A stretch of 64,000 nt of DNA from contig CAMYKY010000004.1 in the NCBI GenBank assembly GCA_947259165.1, positions 46,481-110,480 on the forward strand, in the 5' to 3' direction. The notes below the pieces were generated by a model that saw only the letters and a program-made list of their open reading frames with translations, was not told where the DNA came from and made no database searches. Origin of the DNA: an uncultured Acidobacteriota bacterium (GTDB lineage: Bacteria; Acidobacteriota; Vicinamibacteria; Marinacidobacterales; SMYC01). The translations under genes were made by a program, and so were the position numbers. This document shows, in pieces, positions 42,455 through 52,747 of the stretch. Every line of letters begins with the position of its first letter. Positions within the stretch are counted from its first letter, which is position 1.

Positions 42455-43612
42455 TCATGCTATTAAACGACGGCACGCAGCGACGAGGCCCTGAGTCGCG
42501 GCGCGGAAGCTGAAGCGACCTACGTGCTCCTGGCAAGCTATCGCGCGGTCGGGGTCCGAGCGTACTCGCTCGAGCGCGATTGCCAACGCCGCGGGATCCC
42601 CAAAAGAAAACGATTCTCCCGTCACGCCGTCTAGGATCATGTCAGGTGCACATCCAACACGATCGCTGACGACGCACGGAAGCCCGGATGCCATCGACTC
42701 GTTGACGACGAGCCCCCAGGTTTCGCCCCAGCCGCTCGGCAGCACGAGGCAGTCAGAAATACCATAAGCTCGTCCCAGCTCGGTTTGGTTGAGAAAGCCG
42801 CACCAGCGAACGCTCACACCTAGCTCGGCGGCAAGCTCGCGACACGCTGTTTCGAGCGGTCCGCCTCCAACAACAACGAGCACGGAAGGACGCCTCATCA
42901 GCGGCAGAGCTCGAAGGAGATCCGCAAGGCGTTTCTTCGGCTCGAGCTTTCCCACGAAGAGAACGACGAAGTCGTCTTCCGCGATCTCGAGCTCACCGCG
43001 AGCGCGAGCGCGGTTGTCTCGTTCCCGAAACGGCCGCGCCCTTTCCGCGAAGAACTCGTTGTGCACCGCGTGGGGTGAATCGTGAATCGACACGTCGGGG
43101 GTGCCAAAGCTTCGGAGGTATTCCCGCGCCCGCACACCGACACTCAGATACCGATCGAAACGGCTCAGAAGCAACCGCGTGCGTATCCGCCACAAGGGAT
43201 TCGATCCACGATCCGCGAGATGGGTATCGCCGCGATACACCAACGGAATCCTGCGACGCCGGCACGCGAGAATCGCTCGAACCAGGCTCACCGAATGCCA
43301 CCCGCTGAGCAAAACGACGTCCGGTCTCGTCTGCTCGATGGCGCCTCCAATGTCTGAAACGTTGAGACCCCAGAAACGATCGCTTCCAAAATCGTTACCG
43401 GAGCGAGCTGGCAGGAGCACATCATTGGGGTAGCCGTCGCGAAGAGGCACATCCCACGCGAAGTGGGTTCCGAATTGAGCACCCTGCTGCTCGGGCAACG
43501 GCTCGGACAAATAGAGCACCATCAGCTCGAGGCTAGGCGTCTCGCGTGCGATGAATCGAAACCACGGCGAGTAGTATTGGATCGGGTGGGTCATCAGCAC
43601 GGTGAGTCGCAT
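42455..43612 (-). CDS. Glycosyltransferase family 4
   Basis: LTVLMTHPIQYYSPWFRFIA; VLFVGKLEPKKRLADLLRAL; ESMASGLPCVVSDRVG. Confidence 0.9.
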   Translation of the reverse strand: MRLTVLMTHPIQYYSPWFRFIARETPSLELMVLYLSEPLPEQQGAQFGTHFAWDVPLRDGYPNDVLLPARSGNDFGSDRFWGLNVSDIGGAIEQTRPDVVLLSGWHSVSLVRAILACRRRRIPLVYRGDTHLADRGSNPLWRIRTRLLLSRFDRYLSVGVRAREYLRSFGTPDVSIHDSPHAVHNEFFAERARPFRERDNRARARGELEIAEDDFVVLFVGKLEPKKRLADLLRALPLMRRPSVLVVVGGGPLETACRELAAELGVSVRWCGFLNQTELGRAYGISDCLVLPSGWGETWGLVVNESMASGLPCVVSDRVGCAPDMILDGVTGESFSFGDPAALAIALERVRSDPDRAIACQEHVGRFSFRAATQGLVAACRRLIA

Positions 43613-43632
43613 TTTCTCGCCGACCGTGTCCA

Positions 43633-44979
43633 TCACTCGGGTTGCGCGTGAGCGTTGGCGCTCGACGAGGCGACGTCGAGAACCTCCGCGAGGCGACCCG
43701 CCATCGCGCACGCCGAAAACTCATGCACTACGTCGAGATCCAACAGCGCCGGGTCTGGGGGAGGCGTTGTCACCAATGCAATCAGCTCGTCGTAAATCGT
43801 CTCGACCCGACTCGCCGCGGGATGTTGATCGTCATAGCTCACCAGCCGTCCCCACGGTGTCGGTGCCGCCCTGCGAAGGATTGACACGACCGAGCTCTCT
43901 TCATGATAGAGGGCGATCAGGGGGCGACGCGCGAGCAGCGCAGGGTAGAGCTTGCTCGCTGTGTAGTGCCGCTCGCTACTGCCCATGAGCAGGATGGCGC
44001 TCGAGTGAGTCAGAACCGTCAGAGCATCGAGGTAGTCAATGCGGATTGGGATCTCGTCGACGACATCGTCGACTCCGACACGCTCCGCCTCGGGAAACAC
44101 GCGAGGTCGAGGTTCTCCGACCGATTGATTGCTGGTGCCAAGAAAGTGCACTCGCAATCGGCGGTACACGTCGCCGTTGCGCTCTTTGAGAACCGCCACG
44201 GCAGACAGGAAAGCCCGTACCGTCTCGAATCCCTTCGGCAAGAGTGTTCCCACGTAGGAAAGATGGAACGCACCATCTTGGCGGTCGAAAAAGGCGTTCT
44301 CACGCGGGGATTCACGAAGGCGTTCGAAGTCGCCGCGCTCCCCCCCGAGCGGAATCTCGGCGCAAGGTCTGGACGTCGCAACCGCATTGCGCTCCTGCAC
44401 GTCACGATAGGTCGCCTCGGAGACCGCTGTGATCGCGTCGGCGGCACGAACCGCCATCGGCTCGAGCCTCGTCGCAATCCACCGTGACACCCGGCTCTTC
44501 AAATCGGGAACCCCCCCGGCAGAGGGGCCGGCTGTGAGACCCCACGCACCTACCCATGGGTCCTGATAGTCGAGAACGAACGGCACACCGGGGTCGCGTT
44601 TGAGCATCGGACCCAGCAGCGCGGGGTACGACGGGAAGATGGTGACGAACAAGCAGTGGTAATGTTGCTGTCGTAAAAGCTCACGACATTTGCGCAAGAG
44701 CGCCGGAAACGCACGAATACCAAGATCGCCGAAACCGACACGACGCGTCCAACCGGAGGACCAGGCGCAAACTCGCACCACGTCGAGAGACTCCGGCACT
44801 GTCGCGAGGAGTCCCGCGTCAGGGCGCGCCTCGTAGTCGTCCGGCCGAACGGTCACGATCGTCGGCTCCCAGCCGTAGTCTCCGAGATACGGCGCCAGCA
44901 ACCTTACCCGGTGCGACGCAGCAGAAGAGTCCGGCGGAAAGTGGGGACTGACCATCAACACCCTGCGAGGCGGCGTCAT
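43633..44979 (-). CDS. Glycosyltransferase family 4 (WcaI/WbuB-like)
   Basis: VLMVSPHFPPDSSAASHRVRLLAPYLGDYGWEPTIVTV; FHLSYVGTLLPKGFETV. Confidence 0.85.
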   Translation of the reverse strand: MTPPRRVLMVSPHFPPDSSAASHRVRLLAPYLGDYGWEPTIVTVRPDDYEARPDAGLLATVPESLDVVRVCAWSSGWTRRVGFGDLGIRAFPALLRKCRELLRQQHYHCLFVTIFPSYPALLGPMLKRDPGVPFVLDYQDPWVGAWGLTAGPSAGGVPDLKSRVSRWIATRLEPMAVRAADAITAVSEATYRDVQERNAVATSRPCAEIPLGGERGDFERLRESPRENAFFDRQDGAFHLSYVGTLLPKGFETVRAFLSAVAVLKERNGDVYRRLRVHFLGTSNQSVGEPRPRVFPEAERVGVDDVVDEIPIRIDYLDALTVLTHSSAILLMGSSERHYTASKLYPALLARRPLIALYHEESSVVSILRRAAPTPWGRLVSYDDQHPAASRVETIYDELIALVTTPPPDPALLDLDVVHEFSACAMAGRLAEVLDVASSSANAHAQPE

Positions 44980-46046
44980 CGAGACGACTCCACCATCGCC
45001 TCGTACAGACTCTCGTACGCCGATACGATGACGTCGGCACCAAATCTCTGCTGGGCGTCACGGCGGACCCCCTCACGTGGGAGCGATGCGAGCTGGTGTA
45101 CCGCGGACGCTGCGTCTGGCAAGCCGGACACAACGAAACCGCTAACACCATCGCGCACGACCTCGGGAACACTCCCCCGCGCAAAACCGATAACCGGCGT
45201 CCCACACGCCATCGCCTCCGCCATGACGATCCCGAACGGCTCCTCCCAGTCGATCGTCATGAGCAAAGCGGCGGAGCGTCCTAAAAGCTCGTTCTTCTGA
45301 ACGTCGTCGACCGGACCGAGGTAGCGAATGGTGTCGTCGTCGAGCTCCGGAGCCACTCTCTCGTCGAAATAGTCTTGGTCGGCAACATTGCCTGCAATCA
45401 GAAGCTGGCGTCGTGTCGCCTTCGCCAGCGCGATCGCGTGATGCGTGCCTTTGATGTGCTCGATCCTTCCGAGAAACGCAAGCGGTGCCGCCGGCCCGAC
45501 GAAGGGGACGAAGGTGTACTTATCGAAGTCGACACCGTTGTAAACGGTCGTCCACTCCGGCGCCGTCGCTTCCGGGGCCATCGACTCCGTGGCCCTCGCC
45601 TCCGGGAATCGACACGCGTACATTTGAGTAGAGCACGCAGTGAACTTCAGCGAGCCGCCGGCCATGAGTCGCGCCCGGCGTATACCCTTCATCGGCAACA
45701 CGTCACGTTGGTAGCTCTGCAATTTCGGCAGCGAGCGCACTGGCAACACCGGCAACAGCGCCGCGAGACGTCCGAAGCTATGCACGATGTCGATGCGACG
45801 ACGGAGCCGGTACAGGCACGCGCCGACTTGCCAGAGCTCGCGCACCCGCGGCCACAACCCCTCATGAGGCGGCACGCCGTAGCGGACGAGCGTGGCGTCA
45901 GTTTCCGTGTCGGGATGCGCGAACAGCGTCACCTCATGACCCCGCTCGAGCAGACCGCGAACGAGGAAGTCGACCACGCGTTCGATCCCGCCGTAGTATC
46001 GTGGAGGGATCGGGATGTACGGATCGACGGTCACGGCGATTCTCAT
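44976..46046 (-). CDS. Glycosyltransferase family 4
   Basis: MRIAVTVDPYIPIPPRYYGGIERVVDFLVRGLLERGHEVTLFAHPDTET; LAFLGRIEHIKGTHHAIALA; EPFGIVMAEAMACGTPVIGFARG. Confidence 0.92.
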   Translation of the reverse strand: MRIAVTVDPYIPIPPRYYGGIERVVDFLVRGLLERGHEVTLFAHPDTETDATLVRYGVPPHEGLWPRVRELWQVGACLYRLRRRIDIVHSFGRLAALLPVLPVRSLPKLQSYQRDVLPMKGIRRARLMAGGSLKFTACSTQMYACRFPEARATESMAPEATAPEWTTVYNGVDFDKYTFVPFVGPAAPLAFLGRIEHIKGTHHAIALAKATRRQLLIAGNVADQDYFDERVAPELDDDTIRYLGPVDDVQKNELLGRSAALLMTIDWEEPFGIVMAEAMACGTPVIGFARGSVPEVVRDGVSGFVVSGLPDAASAVHQLASLPREGVRRDAQQRFGADVIVSAYESLYEAMVESSR

Positions 46047-46053
46047 CGGGGTG

Positions 46054-47943
46054 TCATCGTGGCGGGGTTGCCGCCAGCACCGGCACTTCAGGGCTTTTGG
46101 CCGCAACGCCTTGCAAGCGTTCGACCCACGCACTGAACGCAACGAGCGCCCACGGCCGTGACCAATGCGCTCGGCCGCTTTCGAACTCATTCCAGACGCC
46201 ATCCACCGCTCCCGGACGGAACAAATCTTCGTTTTGCGCCCGATCTCGAAGCTCTGCGCGGTGAGCGAGAAGAAAACGCCGGAACGGAAACGTAAACCCC
46301 TGCTTGGGACGATCCCACACCTCGCGCGGCAGGCGATCCGCGAGCGCCTCGAGCAGAAGCGGCTTGTTGACGCTATGCGCGAGCTTGGATGCGTGCGGAA
46401 GCCGATACACCGCTTCGACGAGTCGATGGTCGAGAAACGGTACCCGGGCTTCGATCGAGTGCACCATGCTCATCGCGTCGGTGTCGCGCAGAAGTTGGTT
46501 TTGCAAGTAGTGTTCGAACTCGAGGCGCACCGCCGAGTCGAGCAGGTCGCGCGAGGATCCGTCACCGAGCGAAGCGCTTTGCGTACTCGGCATCGCGCCT
46601 ACAGAATCAGGGTCGTTGACAAGTCCTGCCACTTGCCGGGGGCTGAACAGACCGCGAAACATCCGGTACACGTTGGGCGCGCTTGGCTCTGCAAGATAGT
46701 CGAGTCGGTCCTTGCCGCTCAGGGATCGCGCCGCCGCCGCAAGGGCGACGCGGACGCTTCGGGGCAGGCGCGCGAAAGCACTCGCGTAAGGAGCCAAGCG
46801 CGACAACGTTTTGTGGTGCGGGTACCCGAGAAAGACCTCGTCGCCACCAAGTCCGGTAAGCACGACGGTGAGGCCTGCCTGTTTCGCGGCGCGCGAAACG
46901 AAGTAAGTATTGACGCCGTCCACGGTAGGTGAGTCCATCGCATCGAAGACGCGCGGCAGCGTCTCGAGAAAATCATTGGCATCCACCGAGACCTCGCGAT
47001 GATCGGTCCGATAGCGCTCGGCAATCATCCGCGCGTAGCGTGCCTCACTGACCCGGATGTCATCGAAAACCACGGAGAGCGTCGTCAGCGGTGCCTCGGC
47101 ATCCGCGCTCGCAAGCGCAACCAACGTCGCGGAGTCGATCCCGCCACTCGAGAACACACCGAGAGGGACGTCGCTCACCAGGTGAAGCCGAACCGACTCG
47201 GCAAGAATCTCCGAGATCGTCGTCGAGTCATCGCGAGTCGTATCGTCGTCCGAGTCGAGACTCCAGTAGCGCACGAGCGACGTGCACTCGCCACTGATCT
47301 CGAGATAGTGCGCCGCGTGAAGCGTCTCCACACCCTTCAACGCCGTATTCGGACCGGGTATCGACCCGAGCTCGAGAAACGACGCCAGCGCCCGCGGGTC
47401 GAGCTCGGGCGCCACCACGCGGCTCGCAACCAGTGCCGTCAACTCCGACGCGAAGACGAGCGCGGCACTGCGTCGCGCATAGTAAAGAGGCTTGATACCG
47501 AAGCGGTCCCGGACCAAGTACGACTTTTCCCGACCCGAGCGGCGAGCGTCGTGCAGAGCGAAAGCAAACATCCCGCGAAGCCGTAACACCAAACCGTCAA
47601 TGCCCCACTCCTCATAGCCGTGCACCAAGACCTCGACGTCGGTTCCGGAGGCGAAGGCGTGTCCCGACGATTCGAGCTCCGACTTCAGCTCGCGAAAGTT
47701 GTAGATCTCGGCGTTCGCGCTGACCCAAACGTTACCAGCCTCGTTGGTCATCGGCTGACGTCCGCGGTCGGAGAGATCGATGATTGCGAGTCGTCGGTGT
47801 CCGAGACACACGATGTCGTTCTTTAGTAGGTGCTCGCCGTCGGGGCCTCGATGCGCTTCGGCTTGCAGCATGCGCAAAACTGCCGCACGGTCTTCTTCGT
47901 CGATCCGTCCCTGCGGACGAATCAGGCCAGCAATACCACACAT
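46054..47943 (-). CDS. asnB: Asparagine synthase (glutamine-hydrolysing)-like amidotransferase
   Basis: MCGIAGLIRPQGRIDEEDRAAVLRMLQAEAHRGPDGE (Cys2 GATase II); VFSSGGIDSATLVALAS; full-length 629 aa. Confidence 0.92.
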   Translation of the reverse strand: MCGIAGLIRPQGRIDEEDRAAVLRMLQAEAHRGPDGEHLLKNDIVCLGHRRLAIIDLSDRGRQPMTNEAGNVWVSANAEIYNFRELKSELESSGHAFASGTDVEVLVHGYEEWGIDGLVLRLRGMFAFALHDARRSGREKSYLVRDRFGIKPLYYARRSAALVFASELTALVASRVVAPELDPRALASFLELGSIPGPNTALKGVETLHAAHYLEISGECTSLVRYWSLDSDDDTTRDDSTTISEILAESVRLHLVSDVPLGVFSSGGIDSATLVALASADAEAPLTTLSVVFDDIRVSEARYARMIAERYRTDHREVSVDANDFLETLPRVFDAMDSPTVDGVNTYFVSRAAKQAGLTVVLTGLGGDEVFLGYPHHKTLSRLAPYASAFARLPRSVRVALAAAARSLSGKDRLDYLAEPSAPNVYRMFRGLFSPRQVAGLVNDPDSVGAMPSTQSASLGDGSSRDLLDSAVRLEFEHYLQNQLLRDTDAMSMVHSIEARVPFLDHRLVEAVYRLPHASKLAHSVNKPLLLEALADRLPREVWDRPKQGFTFPFRRFLLAHRAELRDRAQNEDLFRPGAVDGVWNEFESGRAHWSRPWALVAFSAWVERLQGVAAKSPEVPVLAATPPR

Positions 47944-48088
47944 GTCAAGGAGTACTTCACGATGATAACCCTTCTTTGCCAGAAAGGCTATGCGTCACCC
48001 CGTCGCGATCGTCTCGAGATCCTTTGACAGAAAAGACTATGGCGGCTAGACTTGAAACACTACCAATCAAACAAACCGATACTCGACC

Positions 48089-49486
48089 GTGAAGCTATTT
48101 CTTCTCCTGGCTCTGTTCGCTCCCCTGTGGAGCCCACTCGCCCAACAAACGGCGAGCGAGCTGACGTCGCTTACCTTGACACCGACTCAGGACGGGCTCG
48201 TCGCCGTTTTACAAGGTGATGGAGCGCTCGAACATCGTGTCGTGGAGGAGCAAAACCCGGGTCAACGTTTGATCATCGACGTGCTTGGCGTCAGGAATCC
48301 GCTGAGGCACTACTACCCTAGCGAATCGCACCCTTTTCTGGAACGCGTTCTCATGTACGAATACCCCGAGGCGACCAACCCGAATCAGTCGGGTCCGCTG
48401 GCGCGGATCGTATTCGAGCTCAAGCGAGACGTTGACTACGAGGCAACATCGCACCACGACGAGATTCATGTGACCTTCTGGGAGCCCGGCACGCTCCCGG
48501 CGGCCGAAAGTAGCGTCGATCCAATTGCGGCAGTGGCTCCCATGGACCTCGACTCGGATCCAGCCGATTCGCTCGACATACGCGCCGGAGAAGGGACACC
48601 CGACGACGAGGGAGTCGACGCGCCTCCGGAGATCGAGATAGATCCCAATATTCCCGAGAACGTGAACATCCAACCGGCGGACATACCGCTGTCTTTGTTC
48701 TTCTACCCTTCGTCGACCGAGAGCGGCGACTACCGTCTCGGCCCAGAAGATGTCATCGAAGTGCGCGTCTTCGAGCTCGACCAACTCAACCGCAAAGTCC
48801 GAGTTTCGGGTGACGGGTTCATCGACCTGCCGCTCGTAGGGAGCTTTCGCGCCGCAGGCCTTTCCGCCGAAGAAGTCGCTCTCGCGGTCGCCGACCGGCT
48901 GCGCGACCGTTACGTGCAGAATCCCCAGGTATCGATCTTCATCGTGGAGTTCAACTCTCAGAAAGTATCGCTCCTGGGCGCGGTGCAAGCCCCATCGACG
49001 TACCCGCTCGTCGGTCAACGGCAGCTACTTCAAATCCTTGCGGAGGCCGGAAGTTTGGCTGCGGACGCAGGCAAGACGCTTTATATCTTCCGACAAACTG
49101 AAGATGGACGAAGCGCGCGGCTGACGGTTCCCTTGAACGAGTTGCTGCTGCAGGGCGATCCTCGGTGGAACATCACGCTACTGCCAGGCGACGTGGTCAG
49201 CGTGCCTCCGGAAGAGGCCATCGCCATATCGATTCTCGGTGCGGTGAACTCGCCAGGCGTTCACAAACTGCCCGTCGGAGACGAAGCGACGCTTTTGAAG
49301 GCGGTCGCGCTTGCCGGCGGTCTCAATGAGCGCGCGTCCAAGAAAGGGATTCAAATCAAGCGCCGCGAACCCGACGGGCACGAGACAATCATCAAAGTGA
49401 ACCTGGGTGACCTCCTTGCGGGCAAGCAAGCGGACGTGATTCTCATCGAGGGCGACGTCGTCGTCGTGAACGAGAGTTTCTTCTAA
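48089..49486 (+). CDS. Polysaccharide export protein (Wza/SLBB type) with N-terminal AMIN-like domain
   Basis: LTSLTLTPTQDGLVAVLQGDGALEHRVVEEQNPGQRLIIDVLGV (AMIN pattern), then YRLGPEDVIEVRVFELDQLNRKVRVSGDGFIDLPLVG and SLBB repeats VSLLGAVQAPSTYPL / ISILGAVNSPGVHKL. Confidence 0.88.
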   Translation: MKLFLLLALFAPLWSPLAQQTASELTSLTLTPTQDGLVAVLQGDGALEHRVVEEQNPGQRLIIDVLGVRNPLRHYYPSESHPFLERVLMYEYPEATNPNQSGPLARIVFELKRDVDYEATSHHDEIHVTFWEPGTLPAAESSVDPIAAVAPMDLDSDPADSLDIRAGEGTPDDEGVDAPPEIEIDPNIPENVNIQPADIPLSLFFYPSSTESGDYRLGPEDVIEVRVFELDQLNRKVRVSGDGFIDLPLVGSFRAAGLSAEEVALAVADRLRDRYVQNPQVSIFIVEFNSQKVSLLGAVQAPSTYPLVGQRQLLQILAEAGSLAADAGKTLYIFRQTEDGRSARLTVPLNELLLQGDPRWNITLLPGDVVSVPPEEAIAISILGAVNSPGVHKLPVGDEATLLKAVALAGGLNERASKKGIQIKRREPDGHETIIKVNLGDLLAGKQADVILIEGDVVVVNESFF

Positions 49487-49530
49487 TACGCCAGAGAGGT
49501 ACCCGCGTCGTCGGTGCTTCTTTTGGCTGG

Positions 49531-49705
49531 TCTTAGGGTCCGGGCAAGAATAGATTTCCATCCTTGGGCCCCTTTCAGTAAAGGACGCCCGCCTGGCAAG
49601 GCGCAAGGAGCGAATCATACCTAGATCTATGAACGACTTGCAGCGAAGCCAGGCGGGATGCATCGGCGTCCAAGAATGGGGAGTTATTCTTGCCCGGGCT
49701 CTTAG
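49531..49705. repeat. ~175-bp imperfect inverted-repeat (MITE-like or structured) element
   Basis: Left arm ccgggcaagaatagatttccatccttgg; right arm ccaagaatggggagttattcttgcccggg; inner cccgcctggc / gccaggcggg pair. Confidence 0.75.
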
Positions 49706-49820
49706 TTGCCCTGAGTTTTCTTTCCCTCTGGGGCGAGGCGAGAGGCGGCCACGAGTGCCCAAGCAGGGTGCGATGAGCGGCGTCCCTTTCAGCGTGACCG
49801 TCTGGTAGGCCGGCGGTCCT

Positions 49821-51011
49821 ATGCGCCTACTCGTCTTGTCGCTTTTCGGCGCCGCCGGCGTTTTGTACTCTCGCGCGGCGATCGAGTCGTACCGCGAAGA
49901 AGTATTGGCCAGACAGGCGTCATCGCCCGACGCTCCTGGTGCGCTCACGTCAAGTAACCCGAGCGAGCCACGGCTGCACCCCGAGGCAAACCTGGGACGA
50001 CTCAGAGCAGCGTTCGCATCTGGAGAGTACACCGACGACCTGCAACCGTATCTCGAACGCGCGCTCGCCCAGGCGCCCACGTTTTATCAACCTCCGTTTC
50101 TCTTGGCAGCGTTCTACGCAAACCGGCTAGAACACCCCGACGTCATCCAGAGCAGCTTCGAGGCCGCCATCTCCCGCTTCCCTAGCAACGGCCGCCTTCA
50201 CCTCAGCTACGCGGAGTGGCTTCTGGCTCCCAGAACCACCGCCGCTTACCGTTCATATCGCTCAGAGTCGAGCTCCGACGAACGAGACGCCGCGGAGAAG
50301 GCGACCCGGCATGTGTCGCGGGCCACGACTCTCGAGCCCGACCTGGTGGCTCGCGCACTCGAACTGATGCTTCGATTCCGAATTCCCGTGAACACCTGGA
50401 CCGACGTCCTGCCCGACAACGAGACATCGCGCCAGTTGATCCTTCGCGCCGTCGATCGCGCTCCGCGCGATCGCAGTGCACGCCGCGACCTCCTCACGAC
50501 TTATCTTTCTCGAGCGAACGACTTCTCAACTCTCAAAGACCTGTCCCAGTTCGGACGCACCTGGGACGAGCCCGAAATCGCACTTGCCGCGTCCGAGACC
50601 TGGCACCACAAGGCGCTCTCGGACAGCACCGGCTCGCAGCTCACGCAAGCGACGTTGAGTCTCGCGCGCGATTGTCTCGACAACGCACAGCCCGATCGCG
50701 CCTACGACGTCGTCCGAACGACCGTCTCGGTCCTTGCGGAGCGCGAGCTCGTCGAGGCCAACGCGGAGCTGCTCGTGGGTACGGGGGATTTGTACCTCGC
50801 GCGCGGGCAGATCGCGATGGCGCAGAGTCTGTTCACCGAAGCCGCAACCCTGTTTCCTTATCATGCAAAGGCCTACCTTGGGCTGGCCCATGCCTACCAG
50901 CAGGCCGGCGACCCAGACAGTGCGATCGTGGAGCTACGCCGCGTCCTAGAGCTCGACCCGGAGAACAACCAGGCCCGCGCGCTGCTCGACGCGACGCAGG
51001 AGAGGCGCTAG
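49821..51011 (+). CDS. TPR-repeat protein (EPS locus)
   Basis: N-terminal hydrophobic anchor; TPR-like helices incl. AKAYLGLAHAYQQAGDPDSAIVELRRVLELDPENNQARALL. Confidence 0.75.
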   Translation: MRLLVLSLFGAAGVLYSRAAIESYREEVLARQASSPDAPGALTSSNPSEPRLHPEANLGRLRAAFASGEYTDDLQPYLERALAQAPTFYQPPFLLAAFYANRLEHPDVIQSSFEAAISRFPSNGRLHLSYAEWLLAPRTTAAYRSYRSESSSDERDAAEKATRHVSRATTLEPDLVARALELMLRFRIPVNTWTDVLPDNETSRQLILRAVDRAPRDRSARRDLLTTYLSRANDFSTLKDLSQFGRTWDEPEIALAASETWHHKALSDSTGSQLTQATLSLARDCLDNAQPDRAYDVVRTTVSVLAERELVEANAELLVGTGDLYLARGQIAMAQSLFTEAATLFPYHAKAYLGLAHAYQQAGDPDSAIVELRRVLELDPENNQARALLDATQERR

Positions 51012-52645
51012 TGCCGTTCGCGTTGGCTGCACTGATCGGCGTCGTCGCGTGGGGCCTCGGAGGCTATGCGCCGTGGGCAATGTTGTTTCTCGAGATCGCC
51101 TGCGTCGCTCTGACCGGGTGGCTGGTAACGACCGTCGTCTTTTCGACGAGCCGAACAACGCGCGAGCGAAACCTCGCCATCGCGCGCAGCCAGCGGCGTT
51201 TTTGGGGGCTCTTCCGCAAAGGAGGCAGACGCAGCACTAGCGAAGTCGAGATTCTCACGCCGCCCGACCCGGTGGATCGGGAAACGAAGCCACCGGCTCC
51301 GCAACACCCTGACGCGCCTCCGGGACCCGCAGCCTTCTACGTCTTCGGCTACCGGTTCACGCGTACGGGAGTCGGCACCCTGGCGCTCGCGATTACGACT
51401 TGGATGGGGCTGTCCCTCGTCCCGTTGTGGGCATCGTGGCTAGCAGTGGTCTCGCCGAGAGCCTTGGCATTGCGAAACGAGATCGCCTCCCTCATAAATG
51501 GCGACGCGGTGACGTCCGCGCCGTGGAGCGTGACGCCGTTTCTCTCCTATCAGGACGTGCTGCTATGGATCGCGTACATGATGGTTTTCTGGATTACGTA
51601 CCAGCTCGCCGCATCATCGCGCTCGGTGCGCCGACTCAGTGTCGGGCTCGTTGCCGTCGGTGTCGCATCGGGGGCTTACGGGCTCGTGCAATGGTTGACA
51701 ATCGTGGGGGCAACTCTAGATGAAGGTGGACCGAGTGGCGGCTTCATGGCTACCGGCAGCTTCGGCAATCGGAACCACTACGCTTTCTTTCAAGAGATGG
51801 TGCTTGGGGTTAGCTTGGGTTGGCTGTTGTTGCGTTGGAGCGAAGCAGAGACGCGTGCGCGGGACCGCGTAGCCCGGCAAGAGGCGCGCGCACAAAGCGC
51901 TCTGATCGCGATCGGCGTAGCCTGCATCACGCTGAGCCTACTTTTCTCGTTGTCTCGCTCTGGCATTACGTTCGCGTGCGCCGGCGGTGCAGTCTTTTTC
52001 TTCCTGTCTCGAACGTCGAGAAACCGCTCCCAAGCGAAGCCGGCGTCGAATGTCACGGCTGTCGTGGCTACATTCGGACTTCTCCTCGTCGCCGCGACCT
52101 TGTGGATCGGGATCGATCCCGTTTTGTCCCGATTCGAGCTCGTTCCACAGGAGCTGCAAATGAGTGAGGACGGCCGGGCGGCCGTTTGGCGCGACAGTCT
52201 GGGGGCGGTCGAGGATTTCTGGTTAACGGGCTCCGGGTTGAGCTCGTTCCAATACATCTACCCCGCATACCGAAGCTTTGGGGGTCGGCGTTTCTACTCA
52301 TGGGCCCACAACGACTATCTTCAGATTGCGATCGAGTTAGGACTTCCTGGACTGCTGCTCATAGCACTCATCATTGGGTGGATCGTTCGCCGCGCGCGGC
52401 GAGTTCGCTCCCTGCTTCACGGCCAACCTGCCTGGGCTCACCTCCACGCCGGGTATTGTGCCGGCGCCCTCGCCGTTGCGCTGCATAGCTTCACCGACTT
52501 CGGGCTCCACCTTCCCGCAAATGCAGCGCTGTTCGCAGTGTTGATTGGTGTCGTCACCGGGCTCTCGCCCGATCGTGTATCCAGCCGCCGGAGAAAGACG
52601 ATACGGAAGAAGAAGCTGCGTCGGTCCGCGCCAGTGGTTGCGTAG
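51011..52645 (+). CDS. O-antigen ligase / Wzy_C family membrane protein
   Basis: Multi-TM; SFGNRNHYAFFQEMVLGVSLGWLLL, ITLSLLFSLSRSG, GSGLSSFQYIYPAYRS...WAHNDYLQIAIELGLPGLLL. GTG start overlaps the TPR stop. Confidence 0.88.
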   Translation: MPFALAALIGVVAWGLGGYAPWAMLFLEIACVALTGWLVTTVVFSTSRTTRERNLAIARSQRRFWGLFRKGGRRSTSEVEILTPPDPVDRETKPPAPQHPDAPPGPAAFYVFGYRFTRTGVGTLALAITTWMGLSLVPLWASWLAVVSPRALALRNEIASLINGDAVTSAPWSVTPFLSYQDVLLWIAYMMVFWITYQLAASSRSVRRLSVGLVAVGVASGAYGLVQWLTIVGATLDEGGPSGGFMATGSFGNRNHYAFFQEMVLGVSLGWLLLRWSEAETRARDRVARQEARAQSALIAIGVACITLSLLFSLSRSGITFACAGGAVFFFLSRTSRNRSQAKPASNVTAVVATFGLLLVAATLWIGIDPVLSRFELVPQELQMSEDGRAAVWRDSLGAVEDFWLTGSGLSSFQYIYPAYRSFGGRRFYSWAHNDYLQIAIELGLPGLLLIALIIGWIVRRARRVRSLLHGQPAWAHLHAGYCAGALAVALHSFTDFGLHLPANAALFAVLIGVVTGLSPDRVSSRRRKTIRKKKLRRSAPVVA

Positions 52646-52747
52646 ATCTTGTTGCGGCTTCGGCTCGACGGAAGCGCGGGCACGGGCACGGGCACGCACA
52701 CGATCTGAAACTCCTCGAGGAAGAGCGGCTTGTTGCGGTGTGTTAGG

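Noticed and set aside
46054-47943. Asparagine-synthase-like gene as a lasso-peptide cyclase partner of the HprK/PqqD cassette
   Set aside because: Retains a full class II GATase N-terminus (MCGIAG), sits ~25 kb away in a glycosyltransferase operon, and no transglutaminase-like leader protease is seen.
50216-51010. N-terminal extension of the 809-aa ORF 50216-52645
   Set aside because: Overlaps the TPR gene in another frame and is Arg/Pro-rich, non-protein-like; the real O-antigen-ligase gene most likely starts at GTG 51011.
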